The notes under the pieces are model-generated. The model was not told the DNA's origin. It worked only from the letters and a program-made list of their open reading frames with translations, and did no database searches. From positions 43,122,072 to 43,186,071 of the forward strand of contig NC_052614.1 of the NCBI RefSeq assembly GCF_016545825.1: a stretch of 64,000 nucleotides of DNA, written 5' to 3'. Source of the DNA: Eucalyptus grandis (lineage: Eukaryota > Streptophyta > Magnoliopsida > Myrtales > Myrtaceae). Shown here piece after piece: positions 33,451-45,655 of the stretch (the first letter of the stretch is position 1; every line of letters starts with the position of its first letter). The translations under genes were made by a program, and so were the position numbers.

Positions 33451-34320
33451 TTATTATGTTGTTCGTACTTCATGTGATGTAACTCAAAGTCTGTTGTTCC
33501 ACAGTTTTTCTTTGGCTAATCCTCGATTCGTCAGCAATCTAATGTTTACAAAAGAAATCCATAGCTCTTCAACAGTCAGAGCTCTTTTGTTGTTTTCCAT
33601 GCTTAAGCTTTGAACATTCACAGAAGCTCATTTTTATTGCTGTCATGAATCTGTTCATGTTGTGCTTGGCCCCCAATCAATCTCCACGAAGTGTATGCCT
33701 TTCTGTCCATTCTCATAGCAAATTTTGAGCTCTGAGACATGGTGGGGTTATTATTGATGGAAACAAAAGAGCTGCTCAGTTGTCTATTCAAAATGAACAA
33801 GATATGCGGTTGGGTGCTATCTTGTTGCAGCTAAGACATGTCCAATTGTCTTGTTATCTTTCGTTTTCTTCTTTTCCCTGAACATAGATAATAGTAAACT
33901 GGAGGCAGGATCAAGTCTACAACTTGAGCGCAACGATCTAGGCTTCATCTTGATAGTCTGTTGAGCGTGGAAAGAACAATGCAGGGCCGAAAACACTAAT
34001 TATGGTATACGAAAATCTGCAGAAATTTGGAAATTTGAATCTCGTCGAACAAAACTAATGTTAACTTAATCAATTTCTGGCTATTTTGATGTACATGATG
34101 GGGGGTGCCCAAGCTTAAGGACTGTTTCTTAAATGCAAAGCATGAACCTATATTTTAGTTCTTTAAATTAAATTACAGTCTGATTTTTCTGAAAAGAAAA
34201 TTATCCTTTAGTCGGGTATGATTACATGCCAATATTAGATAAAGTCAGATTGAAATTCTGTCAATCTTATTTGTCTCGTATCTATCTCAAGAATGAGCAA
34301 ATGTAGGACTAGAATCAAAA
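33451..34320 (+). repeat. 3' flank of kinase copy 4
   Basis: This is a diverged copy of the shared kinase 3' flank, recognisable by the ACATAGATAATAGTAAACTGGAGGC segment region near 33885 and the block near 34080-34200. It is non-coding. Confidence 0.55.
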
Positions 34321-35111
34321 GAGTACTTATTGAGTTCAAGACTTATGAGATGATAATTTAACTTTATAGGTCTTACTTTATTTTCAAACATCAAAACTTT
34401 TTAAATTGGCAATCATCCTTTGAGTAGTGTAGTTAATCTCAAAGTTTCATATGGTTCAACTTTTTTTTTTTTTAGCATTTTTATAACTTCTCATCAAATT
34501 TCGTAAACAACCTAAACTTACTATAAGTTTTTCCCTATTCTTACTAACTTAGCTCAATGATTGTAACATTTTTCTTTACGGTCTATAGATTCAAGAGCCC
34601 TACTATCGAGCAATCATCTCCATAAATCGGAAATTTCCTTAATTAACAGAAAATTTGACAATTTTATATAATCACTTTTTACTTAAATATTTGTCAGTTA
34701 CTGAAGTCGTTTTTTTGGTCGGACAGTTACTGAAGTTCAGACAGCAAGTTCCGTCTGCTTTCGCTTGTCTCCCTGGCTTTCTTGCAACTCTCGTTCTACC
34801 GATTCTGCCCCTCTTGCCACCTTCCCCACGCGGACTCGAAGTCGGCGACTTGAATCAGCGGAATACAAGTCAAAGATTATGAGAAGAAAACAAAGAGAGG
34901 GGAAAATGAGACACCCATGAATCGAATTGTTTATGAGATTTGATAAAGACGATCCCGGGTGATGATAGTTCAATAACCATGAACAGCATGAGAAGAAAAA
35001 GCCCTTTCTCTGCTTTCACACTTGCCCATCTTCTTCTTCTTCTTCTTCTTCTTCTTCTTCCTCGTTGAAGCTCGGTTTTTGATTTGAGGAGGAGGGAAGA
35101 TAAATCATCCG
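34321..35111 (+). promoter_or_regulatory. Upstream region and leader of kinase copy 5
   Basis: This sequence is not shared with the other kinase units. A CTT/TTC trinucleotide tract (about 35031-35060) lies 50 bases before the ATG, taking the place of the GA tract of the other copies; both are pyrimidine/purine-asymmetric leaders. No TATA box was placed with confidence. Confidence 0.4.
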
Positions 35112-38100
35112 ATGGGAATTTGCTGGGGAGTTCCTGACTATCCAACTCCTAGCTTCACCGGTCATCTTAGGCCTGGTAATTCCCTTGTTTCTTCTGCAAT
35201 TCTTTCTTGCTTTCTTGTTTTGTTTTCGTTTGGTGTCGTTTTCACCACAGGATGTGATCTCCAGCTAGTCTTGTCCTGAGAATGCAGGTTTTTTTGTCCC
35301 CTCGTGATAATTCTGGACTTCCAATTGTGATTCCATGGGTTAAAGTTTGATATTTAGTTTTTTTTTTTTTTTTTTTTTTTTTTTGGCTTTTTTTTTTTTT
35401 TTATTGGATATGAGTTAGCAGGTAGGAATTTTTGCGACAGAATTCTGGTTTTACTTCCTCCTGTGGTTGGAATTTTCTTCTAGATATTCTGCATGTTATT
35501 ATAGTTATTGTGCTCCTGCTTTCTGATTTATCCTGAAATTCATGCCAGCCCCAACTTACAGAGAAAGCAGAATATGAAGGAATATGCTAAAATATATGTC
35601 CAATAAAAACTTCAGATTCTAACTACCCTAACTGACTTATTTCCCACCAGCTGACATCTCTATAACTCAATTAGTTCCCGCTCATCTCTAGCACCTGTCT
35701 TCGGCTCATGACAATTTTCTTCACCTTTTTCTCTTCAATTGTGTAATCACAGGAGGACCTGTTCTGACTATAAGCAGTTCATCATCTTCTGAGGATGGCC
35801 TGAGCATGAGCTTGGGAGGGAGGTGGAATGAGTCTATTCCAAATGGTTATGTTGCTCCCAATTTAGATATAAGGGCCTTTAGTTTTGCAGAGCTGAAAGC
35901 TGCAGCAAGAAACTTCAGACCTGATGCATTAGTCGGTGAGGGTGGTTTTGGTAAAGTTTTCAAAGGCTTCCTTGATGAGAAGATAATGAATCCTATTGCC
36001 ATCAAAAGGTTGAACCCAGAGGGAGTGCAGGGATTCGAAGAATGGGAGGTAATCTTAGTTCCTCTCAGGAATTTCGGGTTGCATGTGCTTCACAGTATTT
36101 AATGTTGCTTTTGTAGCAAGAAGCTCTATTATAATGGTGGGAGAAGAATAGTGTCCAGTTATGTGGTTTGTTGTAGAACAATGAGAATGAGATGATAGAT
36201 ATTAGTGGCCTCTTTTGTGGTGAGATTGTTCTGGTTTTGTGTGGCTAATTTCATTTGAAGCTCACTATCTTAGTTTGCTTTCTTCCTTTCGAGAATATAA
36301 GTCATTACCCAACTGAACACATATATCTGGGGGTGTTATAAATGACATGGACCAGATTATTCTGTTTAGGATTGCATTATTTAGGAGAAGACAGTGCATG
36401 CTTCTCTTATCCTTTATTTAGGGTTCCTGGCTTGTCCTGTGATCAGGAGCATTTGTGCACAAGAGCTTGGAGAAAGTTCGGCTTGCTTTTCCATCATATA
36501 GGTCATGTCCACATAAAAGCATTGAAAAAATCTTGTGAGATTCTGTTTTCAAGGACTTCTGGGGTTATTGCTAGTATTTTCTAGACATGCAATAGAAAAG
36601 TAAAAATTTGCTTATCTTGCACCTGGTGCCATTTGTTTTCCAATGTTTATTTATCTCTATTCCAATCAAAACAGCAGGCACAGTGCTGGGTGAAATATAT
36701 GGCCCCAGACTCATGTACTGTTGGATCTTCACATAGTCAAAAAAATTTTGAGAAGAGCTGTTTCTAAAAATTTGCTGAACAGGTTATCCAGGTGAATCAA
36801 AAATAAATGGTGATATCATTTTGAAAGCATATCTGAGTGGCTGTGAGGGGGTGTGTGGAAAGTTTGAAGATACCTAACTGTGCCATTGATCTAAATCTTG
36901 TGATTCCACAGTCTCGTCCTACTATCATTATGTCTATGTTTGTAGCGCATGTTGCATATATGTTTGTCTTCCAGCAGCCAAACAGTGTGTATGTCTGTTT
37001 TCCAGCGACCAAACAGTGTGGAAATGTAGGAAACAAGTTGGAGGAGGAGAGAAGCTTTGCAAGCTTTTGTTCTATATCTTAGACTCCTGAGAGCTGGAGT
37101 AGAATAAGTCTTCTGAGTCATGTTTGTTGTTTATAAATAATGTAGAAAGTGCCATTATAGCTTGTAAGCTTTGAAATGTAGGGACTCTTCTTGCATTCCA
37201 GAGGAGGACTTTGGACCCCGAATCAGAAAATATTATCTACTTCCTTGCCTTTTAAGCTAAACTCAGAGGATGACACTACAAAGTACCTGAAACATATCCC
37301 AATATTAAGTCTATGACAGTAGAGCTGCTTCCTATAAAATTTCTCAACATAGTGCTATGTACTAAAATCAGCCTTAGTGAGGATAATCTATTTGTGGAAG
37401 AATATGCTGACCGGCCTTGAAAGTGAGTGACATTAGTGTTTGAGTCCTAGCTTATGCTACTTTAGGAGAAACTGGACATAACTATTCTTCTCCATAATCC
37501 TTCAATGAACAAATAAGATCCTGCCATTTACTTTTTGTGAGTTACCTGGCAAATGACAGTCAACATGTTATTAGCATACAAGTCTTTTAAAAGGTAAAAG
37601 ATGAGGAGGAAAGGACTTAAATCTAGGTAGCACTTGAATTTTTCAATTGATCATTACTCGAGATGCTATCATCTTTCTTGGAAGGTGGACATCTACTGTG
37701 TACTACACAAGATGAGTGCATTCTTTTCTATCCTGTTCATGACAGAGCTCGTCTGATGTTTAGACTCTAGATGGTCGCCCTTACAGCCATCAATCCCATC
37801 CTCTGTAGTCTTTGCCAATGTCAAAATCATGTGAGGGATGTTGATTTGCTTTATGAATAGGTGCAACACTTCAAATTTTCTTGCTGCTTGTTTATTTTCA
37901 TGAAATTAAGGTTGTGTACTTATAGGAAAGCATATGACATTCAACCATGCTGATCACATGTCAGGATTTACTATTGAACACTGGTGATGATGTATCATTG
38001 GATGATTTCATCCCAGTTTTTATCTCAGATTATTTGCTACCATCTGAAATACTAAGGGTGCCATTGTGGGTTTCTTTAATTTCTCATCACATAAATTAAT

Positions 38101-39659
38101 TGTTCTGTCTCCTCTCTTTCTCCAGGTGATGCCTGTTTTCTTTGTTATACTTAAGAGAAAAAGAGAAATTATAAGGTCTTGCCCAATATTGATCTTGGAT
38201 TGATAACTTTCTGCAGTCGGAGGTGAAGTTCCTAGGCAGCTTATCTCATCCAAACATTGTCAGGCTCCTGGGATATTGTTTGGAGGATAAAGAGCTACTT
38301 CTTGTCTATGAGTTCATGCCCAAGGGTACCCTAAAGAACCACCTCTTTGGAAGTAAGGTTCTTTCTTGTGTGAAACATGCATGCTTGCTTTGAATTTAGG
38401 GCAAGTATGATCTTTTCTTGGTTCATTGTACAATATGAATCACTTGTCTCTTCTGTTGCAGGGGGCTCAGCCATTAAACCACTTTCATGGGCCATGCGGC
38501 TTAAAATTGCAATAGGAGCAGCCAGAGGCCTTGCGTTCATGCACCAGTTAGAGAGTCAAATAATCTGCAGAGATTTCAAGCCCTCAAACATATTGCTGGA
38601 CTCAGTAAGTACATGTTCATTATTTAGATTAAATTAAGCAGTACCACATTGTTTTTACATTTGAAATTTTGGTCCAAATCTTCTCCTGAAATAAGGCACG
38701 TATGTTTGCAACATCCCTCTTTCTGCACTCCTCTCTTGCCACTCTAGAAGCAGAAAGAATTTGAAACCTTGCGCTTTCAGGGTTTCATTCTGTCGAGGTT
38801 TTCATAAAACACGGGAGCTATCATTGCAAAGCATCTTCATAATGATGCTTAAACTGGTTCGCCAGATCTCACTTCCATGTATGTTTTCTTTCTTTTTTGG
38901 TCAGAGGGCTTTGTCATTATGGCCTTTGAAAAATGTGTATTCCCAAGCTACTCTGTCTATTGTTAGTTTATTATACTAATCACTGCCCAAGCTAAGCTCA
39001 TTAAATCTGCATAGTCTAAGTTTTTATGTACATAGATCACACTAGCAGTAGAAGAGACATTATCCACTTTGACCTTTTGTTTGGCATGTGCTTTGACAGT
39101 CCTATAATGCCAAAATATCAGATTTTGGGTTGGCAAGAAAGGGTCCAGATGAAGACAGATCACATGTGTCAACAGAGGTTATTGGAACTTATGGCTACGC
39201 AGCACCTGAGTACATAACCACAGGTAATGTGATGGGCTTTCCAAATTGCTTGGGGTGATCATTGCCAAGAACATTGCACTTTGGACTTGGTTTGACCATA
39301 CCTGAAGCTGTGTTTAGCAAGCTCATGGAGTATAACATCATTTTGATTGAACAGGTCATTTGTCCGTAAAGAGCGATGTCTATAGCTTTGGGGTTGTACT
39401 GGTTGAGCTTTTGACAGGAATGCGAGCATATGATGCAAATCGTCCGACTGATCAGCAGATTTTGGTGGAGTGGGTCAAGCCTCATCTTTCTAAAAGAAAA
39501 TTGACAAGAATCATGGACCCTCGGTTGGACGGGCATTATCCTCTGAAGGGTGCTCTTGGTGTAGCCACACTTGCATTCCAATGTCTTGATATGTCGCCCA
39601 AGCACCGGCCATCGATGAATGAAGTCATGAAAACACTGGAAGTAACTAGTGGTAGCTGA
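35112..39659 (+). CDS. RLCK-VII receptor-like cytoplasmic kinase copy 5 (PIX13/PBL-like), intact
   Basis: The six exons are 35112-35175, 35753-36048, 38217-38352, 38462-38604, 39100-39223 and 39355-39659. They total 1068 nt, giving 355 aa. The start [19 protein letters not shown] is close to the PIX13-type consensus and carries the Gly2/Cys4 lipidation motif. Key residues are all present: GEGGFG 83-88, Lys106, CRDFKPSN with Asp203 and Asn208, DFG 221-223, and [10 protein letters not shown] with Glu250. It differs clearly from copies 0-4 in the linker, which lacks the AASNSHDL module, in intron 2 (2.2 kb), in flanks and in the C-terminal tail. It is therefore probably the older locus, with the others arising upstream by duplication. 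Expected role: plasma-membrane-associated Ser/Thr kinase in receptor signalling. Confidence 0.92.
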
Positions 39660-39839
39660 TGGAGAACACCGGTGCCTAGACAATTGATCCCAACTCAGCA
39701 AGTTTCTCAGGCATGGTCACATTCTTTATTCATCACATCCTCTAACTGTTGATTTATCGTCTCTACTCTGTAAATGCCATTTGTCCAGGCAACTACTTTT
39801 CCTTTCCATTTCAGGATTTAGATTTTGTAATACAGTGTG

Positions 39840-40190
39840 TAGGTTATCGATGTCACTGTCGTAATGACTCGCAAGCCTGCCCAGTTATGTTTAGTCATGC
39901 TAGGAGTCGGCTCTGATATTATTTGTATCAGTTTTTGGGGGTGGGCGAGGTCTGGCAGGAATTGTAGCGAGTCCAAGATCCTCAGGTTGAGTGTTTTGGA
40001 TGTTTCCGGACCATCTGGACGAGGCCTTGGGTTGATTCCTGAGGATAACGTAATCCTTTTCTCAATATGTACCGGCCACGGCATTTCCTTGACACGCACC
40101 ATCAATAATTGCTTTATGCAAGTGTGATACTATGAACTGGATACATAGACTTGTAACTGGCATATTTCAGTGGAGCAAATAAAAGTTAGT
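39840..40190. repeat. Dispersed repeat R, copy 1
   Basis: This block downstream of kinase copy 5 recurs at 41600-41880 and 50540-50960. Shared signposts are the AGTTATG(T/C)TTAGTCAT segment, the TTTCCGGACCATC segment, a TTTGACAC/TTGACACGCACC segment and a GTGATACTATGA..ACATAGACTTGTAAC segment. It is non-coding in all copies. It could be a transposon or the trace of segmental duplication, because the second and third copies each lie next to an LRAT gene. Confidence 0.55.
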
Positions 40191-41599
40191 TTTGCCGCAG
40201 AAGCGAAGGTGGTTCGATCCTGGGTACGTGTCATGTCTGGCTGGGCCAAAAAGCCTTTGTGCGTGGGCTACAGCTAGGCCGATTGATTCGCTCCATTGGC
40301 CCATGTCAGGCTGGTCGTCGTCCATGCTCCCTTTCAAGTTGTGTGTTTATTGGGGTCTCATTGAGAGAGAGAAAGAGAACGTCTGAGCCGCCATGGTTGC
40401 GCTGAAACCCGCCCCCGCCTTCGAGTGTGAGAGAGTCGGGGCGAGCGGTTCGAGCCTACTCAACGATTGAGTTTAACATATGACAAATTTAGAAAATGAA
40501 GAAATCAAAGGCATGAGGCATTTATTATTGAGGATGCTGTTCGTATGCACTTTAGTGAAAAACACTGTAGTGATGGGGGCAGAGTGAAGAAGAGCGAAAA
40601 GAGAGAGAAGAACCAAAGAAAAGAAGAAATTCTCTCTATCTCTCTCTCTCTCTTAAGGCACTAAAGACAATTGGTGTTTCTCTTGATATTGAGAACGGAT
40701 CTCCAATCTCTCTGATGACCGTGGGATGAAAAAAGGCTTGAATCATGCCCGTTGATCGTAATATATTTTCAGTTTTTGTGTACAACAACATGCAGGCAAA
40801 CCTTTTGATTATTATGATGTTAGAGAATATAATTTCGTGAAAATGAGGATATCTATAGGTTACTGGCAGGTGTATTTGGATAGGATTCTAGCTTTGCTTA
40901 TGCTTTCTTTGTCAAAATTTTTATAAAAAAATTACTTTGAACTTCGAATTATTTTTAGGAATTTTGCACTACTTGAAATTAACTTAGTGCGAGTACTTTC
41001 GCAACTTTTGATAAATATTTGAGGTATTTAGTATCTAAAATAACTGTTAAGAGCGGATTACGAAAATTAGAAACCAGAAATAAAATAAAAGTCTCAAAAC
41101 GAACGCCGTGCTTATTTCATTGGAATACTCGCTATTTTTTTTATCGCCCTAGGAAAAGTAGTATTTATACTTGACTTAAGACAAATTAAAATGAAAAGTC
41201 CTTATACTGATTTTAAGACAAATTAAAATGGAAAGTCTCTCGTTACTAAATTCCGCACGTGTACATGGCAGACGGAAGGAGGCATTCGTCTTTCAACTGT
41301 CTCAAGTCAAAGGCTAAAGGAGTATTTATATTGGCTATAAGATAAACCAAAATGGAAAGTCTCTCATCATCAAATCGGGCACGTGTAAATGGTAGACAGA
41401 AAGAGCCATTCCTCTTTCAACTGTCCCAAGTCAGAGGAGGCTCCATCAAGGACAACCCGAACTAATGAGAATATATCATAGATCCGGTATGAGACGGCAT
41501 AATCAATCAATCAAAAGGAAGAATCGTATAAGCATAACATCAAATAAGGTAAGATTTAACCAAAAAAACTTAAAGATGAGATTTATATCACGTAACGTA
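40191..41599. other. Unassigned spacer
   Basis: No gene is recognised here. A TC/CT-rich stretch occurs near 40630-40655. Two similar segments around 41180-41290 and 41330-41450 (both with AAATGGAAAGTCTCTC and a following GCACGTGTA) form an imperfect tandem duplication of about 120 bases. Confidence 0.35.
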
Positions 41600-41880
41600 C
41601 AGTAAAATATCAAGGTCACTGTTGTAGCTACTCAGCAACCCTGGCAAGTTATGCTTAGTCATCCTAGGAATCGACTTAAGCTTATTTTGACATCATCCTT
41701 GAAGCAAATGTTTAGTTAATATAGAGAGTCCCATGGTTCTCTTAGTGAATGGTTTGAATGCTACCGAACCATCCAAACAAGGCATTTTTGGACCCTCTGA
41801 GAAACATCATAGTCCTTTTCTTGATATTTCTCCAGCATGGCATTTATTTGACACACTTTGTCGATAATTTTTTATATAAG
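41600..41880. repeat. Dispersed repeat R, copy 2
   Basis: This is the second copy of the repeat at 39840-40190, somewhat more diverged, ending just before the 3' end of the LRAT-domain gene on the minus strand. Confidence 0.5.
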
Positions 41881-41968
41881 TGGATTGTATGGGAATTGTT
41901 GAAGCACTTTTGTGACTATTGTGTGTGCTGCAACTCTTGCTTCATCAAGTGTCATGTCTTTGAGTGCA

Positions 41969-43612
41969 TTAGATTATCTGGGCAGTAAAGAACTTCTGTG
42001 TGAACTCGCTCAGCCGATGGATTTTCTTGTTGGCCCACGTTGGACTGAAATTGATTCTCTGCGGAAGCTTTATGGCCCATTCTTTGACGCTCTTGAATTT
42101 TCCCTCGCAAGCATTGACCAATGCTGTGTTGGGGTTTCAAGAATCATGTATAAGAAAAATCAACAGAATAAACGAAGCGGAAACAAAAAATATATTTTAC
42201 ACATGATTCTCCTTAGGCGTTGTTCGTGCGTTTTAATCAAAAATCTAAACATAAAAAGGGAGTTAAACGAATTACCTCTCGAAGCGTGCTTTAAACAAGT
42301 CGGTTCAGATGTTCTACAATTTGAGTCCCACAAGTGTCGGACCTCTAGTTCGACACACACCAACAACGAATGTCGAACGGAAGAGAGAATTTCGGATATT
42401 CACCACTTCGATCGTGCTAGCAATCACGTGGAAACAAAAACGTCGTATCCTTGATGTATAATAGTCATGGCCCGAATGAGATAATGTTCTTCTTTCTTGC
42501 GTCTTAAAAACACAAGAACACGCACACAATTTGCTCTCTGTTTTCAGCAAAACATTTTCTCTCTAAAACACAAAATGCACACCCACCTTTTCTCTGTTTT
42601 TCTAACAAAATGAGCACACTTCGTCGCACCAATTTTTTAACTCTTTTAAGGCATTTATTGGACGAGCACTTCACGGTTCAGCAACGGTTGCTGATCGTGG
42701 GATGAGCAACCGTTGCCGATCCTCACGATTATGCACGATTGTGCATAAACGGTCAGCAACCGCTGACCGTTCGTGCACAATTTCGTGCATGATGGTCAGC
42801 AACTGCTGACCATCTCACACGATTTTGTGCAAATCGTGCACATGCACACTTTAATTAATTAACTAATAAAAGGATTAAAATAACATAATCCTTAGCAGCT
42901 TTAGGGCATTTTCTAACATGCTGTCTGTGCGCTCGCCCGAACACCGGTCCGGCAAAATGAGGCGAAATGCTCACAGTTGTTATTAATGAGGTCATAGTCA
43001 CCAAAATTGTTGCCCTGGTGAAGCTCACGAGCATTATTCACAACTTCTTGGGACGATTTGGTATCAGGCAAGGTCGTGCGAGTCCCCCATCTCGTCAGCC
43101 AATACTCCAGTAGTGGTCGCCCATACCCATACAAGTGGAGGGGATGGAGTTTTTCACCTTCTCACCGGAAGCAATTGAGACACATCTTGTTGACTCCAAT
43201 TCTTGTGAAGTGAATCACGTAGCCCTCTCCAATATAGATTCCTGTCATAATTGATCATGAGTATGTGCAAGTATAGAGAAAGAACCGAGTTTTCCAAGAA
43301 ATTTCATCCATATTAGCAAGTAACGCTAAAATGATATCAAACATATGCAACTACCGTTCTTCAGCAAAAATCGAAAGATAGGAAAGGATTAAATCTAGTC
43401 GAGTCACTTCACATAACCAAAAGAAAAAGTAACAGTTATAATAGGAGAAGGAAGAAGAGGATGATGAATGACTAACCATGATGGGTGTATAACCCATGTA
43501 AACGATAAGTATAGATGTGATCCCCAGGTTTGAGATCTTCTTGTCTTACCGCATTCCATGTCAGTAGTAGCATCAATATTGCGAATACCTTGTCGATCAT
43601 CTGAGGCACCAT
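41969..43612 (-). pseudogene. LRAT-domain (LEAD-SENSITIVE 1-like) gene interrupted by a solo LTR
   Basis: Exon 1 (43612 down to 43477) starts ATG GTG and encodes a hydrophobic N-terminus, then EDLKPGDHIYTYR..LYTHHG, the LRAT motif with its catalytic His. Exon 2 starts at 43241 (GIYIGEGYVIHFTR) and reaches NNNCEHFASFCRTG, with the catalytic Cys. The frame then enters a solo LTR and ends there. Skipping the LTR and one copy of its target duplication, the same frame runs on from 42121 to a TAA at 41971-41969. The pre-insertion gene had 204 codons. That tail (KSVKEWAIKLP) resembles the tail of the second LRAT copy (KEAKEWIMRLL), which confirms it. A TGA at 43164-43162 also interrupts exon 2. LRAT-type proteins are NlpC/P60-fold acyltransferases or thioesterases; LES1 relatives affect metal response in plants. 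Confidence 0.85.
42127..42918. mobile_element. Solo LTR inside the LRAT coding sequence
   Basis: This 792-bp insertion has ends TGTTGGGG and TTCTAACA and a perfect 5-bp target duplication TGCTG (42122-42126 and 42919-42923). There are no internal retroelement genes. It contains an unusual cluster of hairpins with 4-base or shorter loops at 42678-42694, 42731-42746, 42749-42770 and 42791-42814. Orientation could not be fixed. It is unrelated in sequence to the solo LTR at 12178-12982. Confidence 0.85.
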
Positions 43613-44894
43613 TTTCCCTCTTGGGCAGCCCTTCTTCTCTCTCTTGGACTCGTCCGCTCGAGCTAGTCTTGATAAGCTTTTACGCGTCTAAAGAGCAAAA
43701 CGAGAGAGAGAGAGAGAGAGAGAGAAGGCACCAATTTTCCTATACTTGAAGGGTTATAGTAGTAGACTCTCCAAGGGTTACACATGTCTAGTCTGCACGT
43801 ACCGTGCTTCACGCTGACAGTTTACGGAACCTTCCATGTCCAGACGAGTTTCTATATAACCGGACAAAAGTAAGTCGAGTGCCCCTTTCACAGCTATTTC
43901 AAATATTTCATTTTCTTATTTTCTTTTCATTCCGTTTTGTAGTTTTCTAAAAGTTATTTTCACAATGACACCGCATGCATTTCATGTAATAGAACTCAAC
44001 CTCCATAATTTAATTTCTTATTTAATCGTCTATAATATACCATTTTCATAATGTCTTTTGGGTTTCCATAAAGGGTCTAATTTATTGTGTGAACAAGATG
44101 GAGAATATATATATATATACCTGACTATTTTCATAATGACATCGCATGCACATTGTGTAATAGAACGACATAACTTTCGCAAGCTTCAATTCGTGTTGAA
44201 TATACCACATAATGTTGACAGGCCACAAAAGGGTCTACTCTATTGTGCAAACAAGAGATACATGATGTAAGATCTCCTCGAAAGGTATGTATATACAAGG
44301 CTTAATGCTGAAGGGTCATAAATGGTTCCACTCCAAGGATTACACATGTCTAATCTGCATGTACTGTGATTAATGTTGACAGCCTATAGAACCTTCTACA
44401 ACCAGACAACATTAAGAAGGTTAAAAAAAAGAGGGATTAGTATCATACATCTGACTAGCTACATGCACGTCGTGTTATAGAACTCGAACTTGGCATGATT
44501 TTTGCAAGCTTGACGATCCTGTTAAAAAATATATCTTTATGTACTTAAGTTGAATTTTTTTTTAACGCACTCATGTGGGTGTGGTAATTCCCGTCACAAC
44601 GCAAGAATGTATAATTGCACTGTGAAATTGTGTCCATTGGACAAATCTTGTTAGGTGTTAGCTATCTTGATTAAATGGGAAATTAGTCATGTTGCATCTA
44701 TCACTTGTTGAGAAAAAACATTCAAACCATCCATCCTGAATCGATTAGTGTACTATTACAATATTTCATTTCAAATACATTTGACCAATACGTGAATTGT
44801 GCATTCATATCATATACTCAATCCAGGCTAATTTAGCCTTGTTCAAGTTTGTTGATGTACTTGATACCTTTCATAATTCATGAGAAGGCATCGA
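43613..44894. other. Upstream region of the LRAT gene with diverged repeats
   Basis: A GA/CT dinucleotide tract (43703-43725) lies about 100 bases 5' of the LRAT start, on the minus strand reading TC-rich. Two diverged copies of a roughly 70-base segment (TTACACATGTCTAGTCTGCA near 43778; TTACACATGTCTAATCTGCA near 44339) are present. So are three of a CGCATGCA..GTAATAGAAC segment near 43970, 44140 and 44460. No gene is seen. Confidence 0.4.
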
Positions 44895-45655
44895 GAAAAT
44901 CAACTTAAAAGTCTTAAACTTATTGCATTTTGATCAATTTAATCTTAAAATTTTTTATTGTGTTAATTGAATCATAAATATTTTTACACTTTGTTAGTTG
45001 AGTCCATCCAATAAATTTTAACTAGAAATCGCTAGCATAGATGTCGATAGTGTCACGTAGGATAGCAGGTATTGATGGAGATAATTTTTTATAATTTATT
45101 AAATTGATTTTTTATAGCTTTTAAGAAAAATTGAACTCTTTACATTTTTATATTTCTTTATTTTCTTTTTTATTTTCCTTTTTTTTTCCTACAAGTCCAG
45201 TGGTGGTCACAAGCGAGGACCAGTCAACCCTTGCTGATTATAGGTGAGGGCAAACGAAAGTCGGCCTGCCCTTGCTTGTAACCGATCGACCCTTGCTAAC
45301 CATAGGTGAGGGTTAAGGAGAGTCGGCGGCCTTTTCTTGTAACCAATGAGGGTTGGCTGACGACTCTTGCCGGGCTTGGAAAAAGAGGAAAAAGAAAGAA
45401 GAAAATAAAAATAAAAAATTGAAATTTTAAAAAACTCAAATTTTTAATTAAAATTATAAAATTGTCCATGTTAGCGTTAGCCATGCCATATAGGATGACT
45501 GACATTCACATTAGTGATTTACGGTTAAAATTGACCGGGTGGACTTAATTGACAAAACATGAAAATGTTTAGGATTCGATTGATAAAATTGAGAAATTTA
45601 AGATTAAATTGGTCAAAGTGCAACAAATTTATAATTTTTTGGACAAGTTTCTCCG
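44895..45655. mobile_element. Long-TIR MITE-like element
   Basis: The two ends are inverted copies over roughly 110 bases. The left reads TTGATCAATTTAATCTTAAA, and the right is the complement of TTGACCAATTTAATCTTAAA, with similarity continuing on both sides (for example TTAATTGA/TCAATTAAGTCCA). The centre is a GC-richer stretch with GGTGAGGGTTA-type repeats and no transposase. It is non-autonomous. Confidence 0.65.

Noticed and set aside
41912..42454. A 180-codon + strand frame
   Set aside because: It runs antisense through the tail of the LRAT gene and into the solo LTR. The true coding sense is the minus strand.
43162..43164. TGA in LRAT exon 2 as a recoded or selenocysteine codon
   Set aside because: Land plants lack selenocysteine insertion, and the homologous copy has a sense codon there. 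A plain nonsense mutation is simpler.
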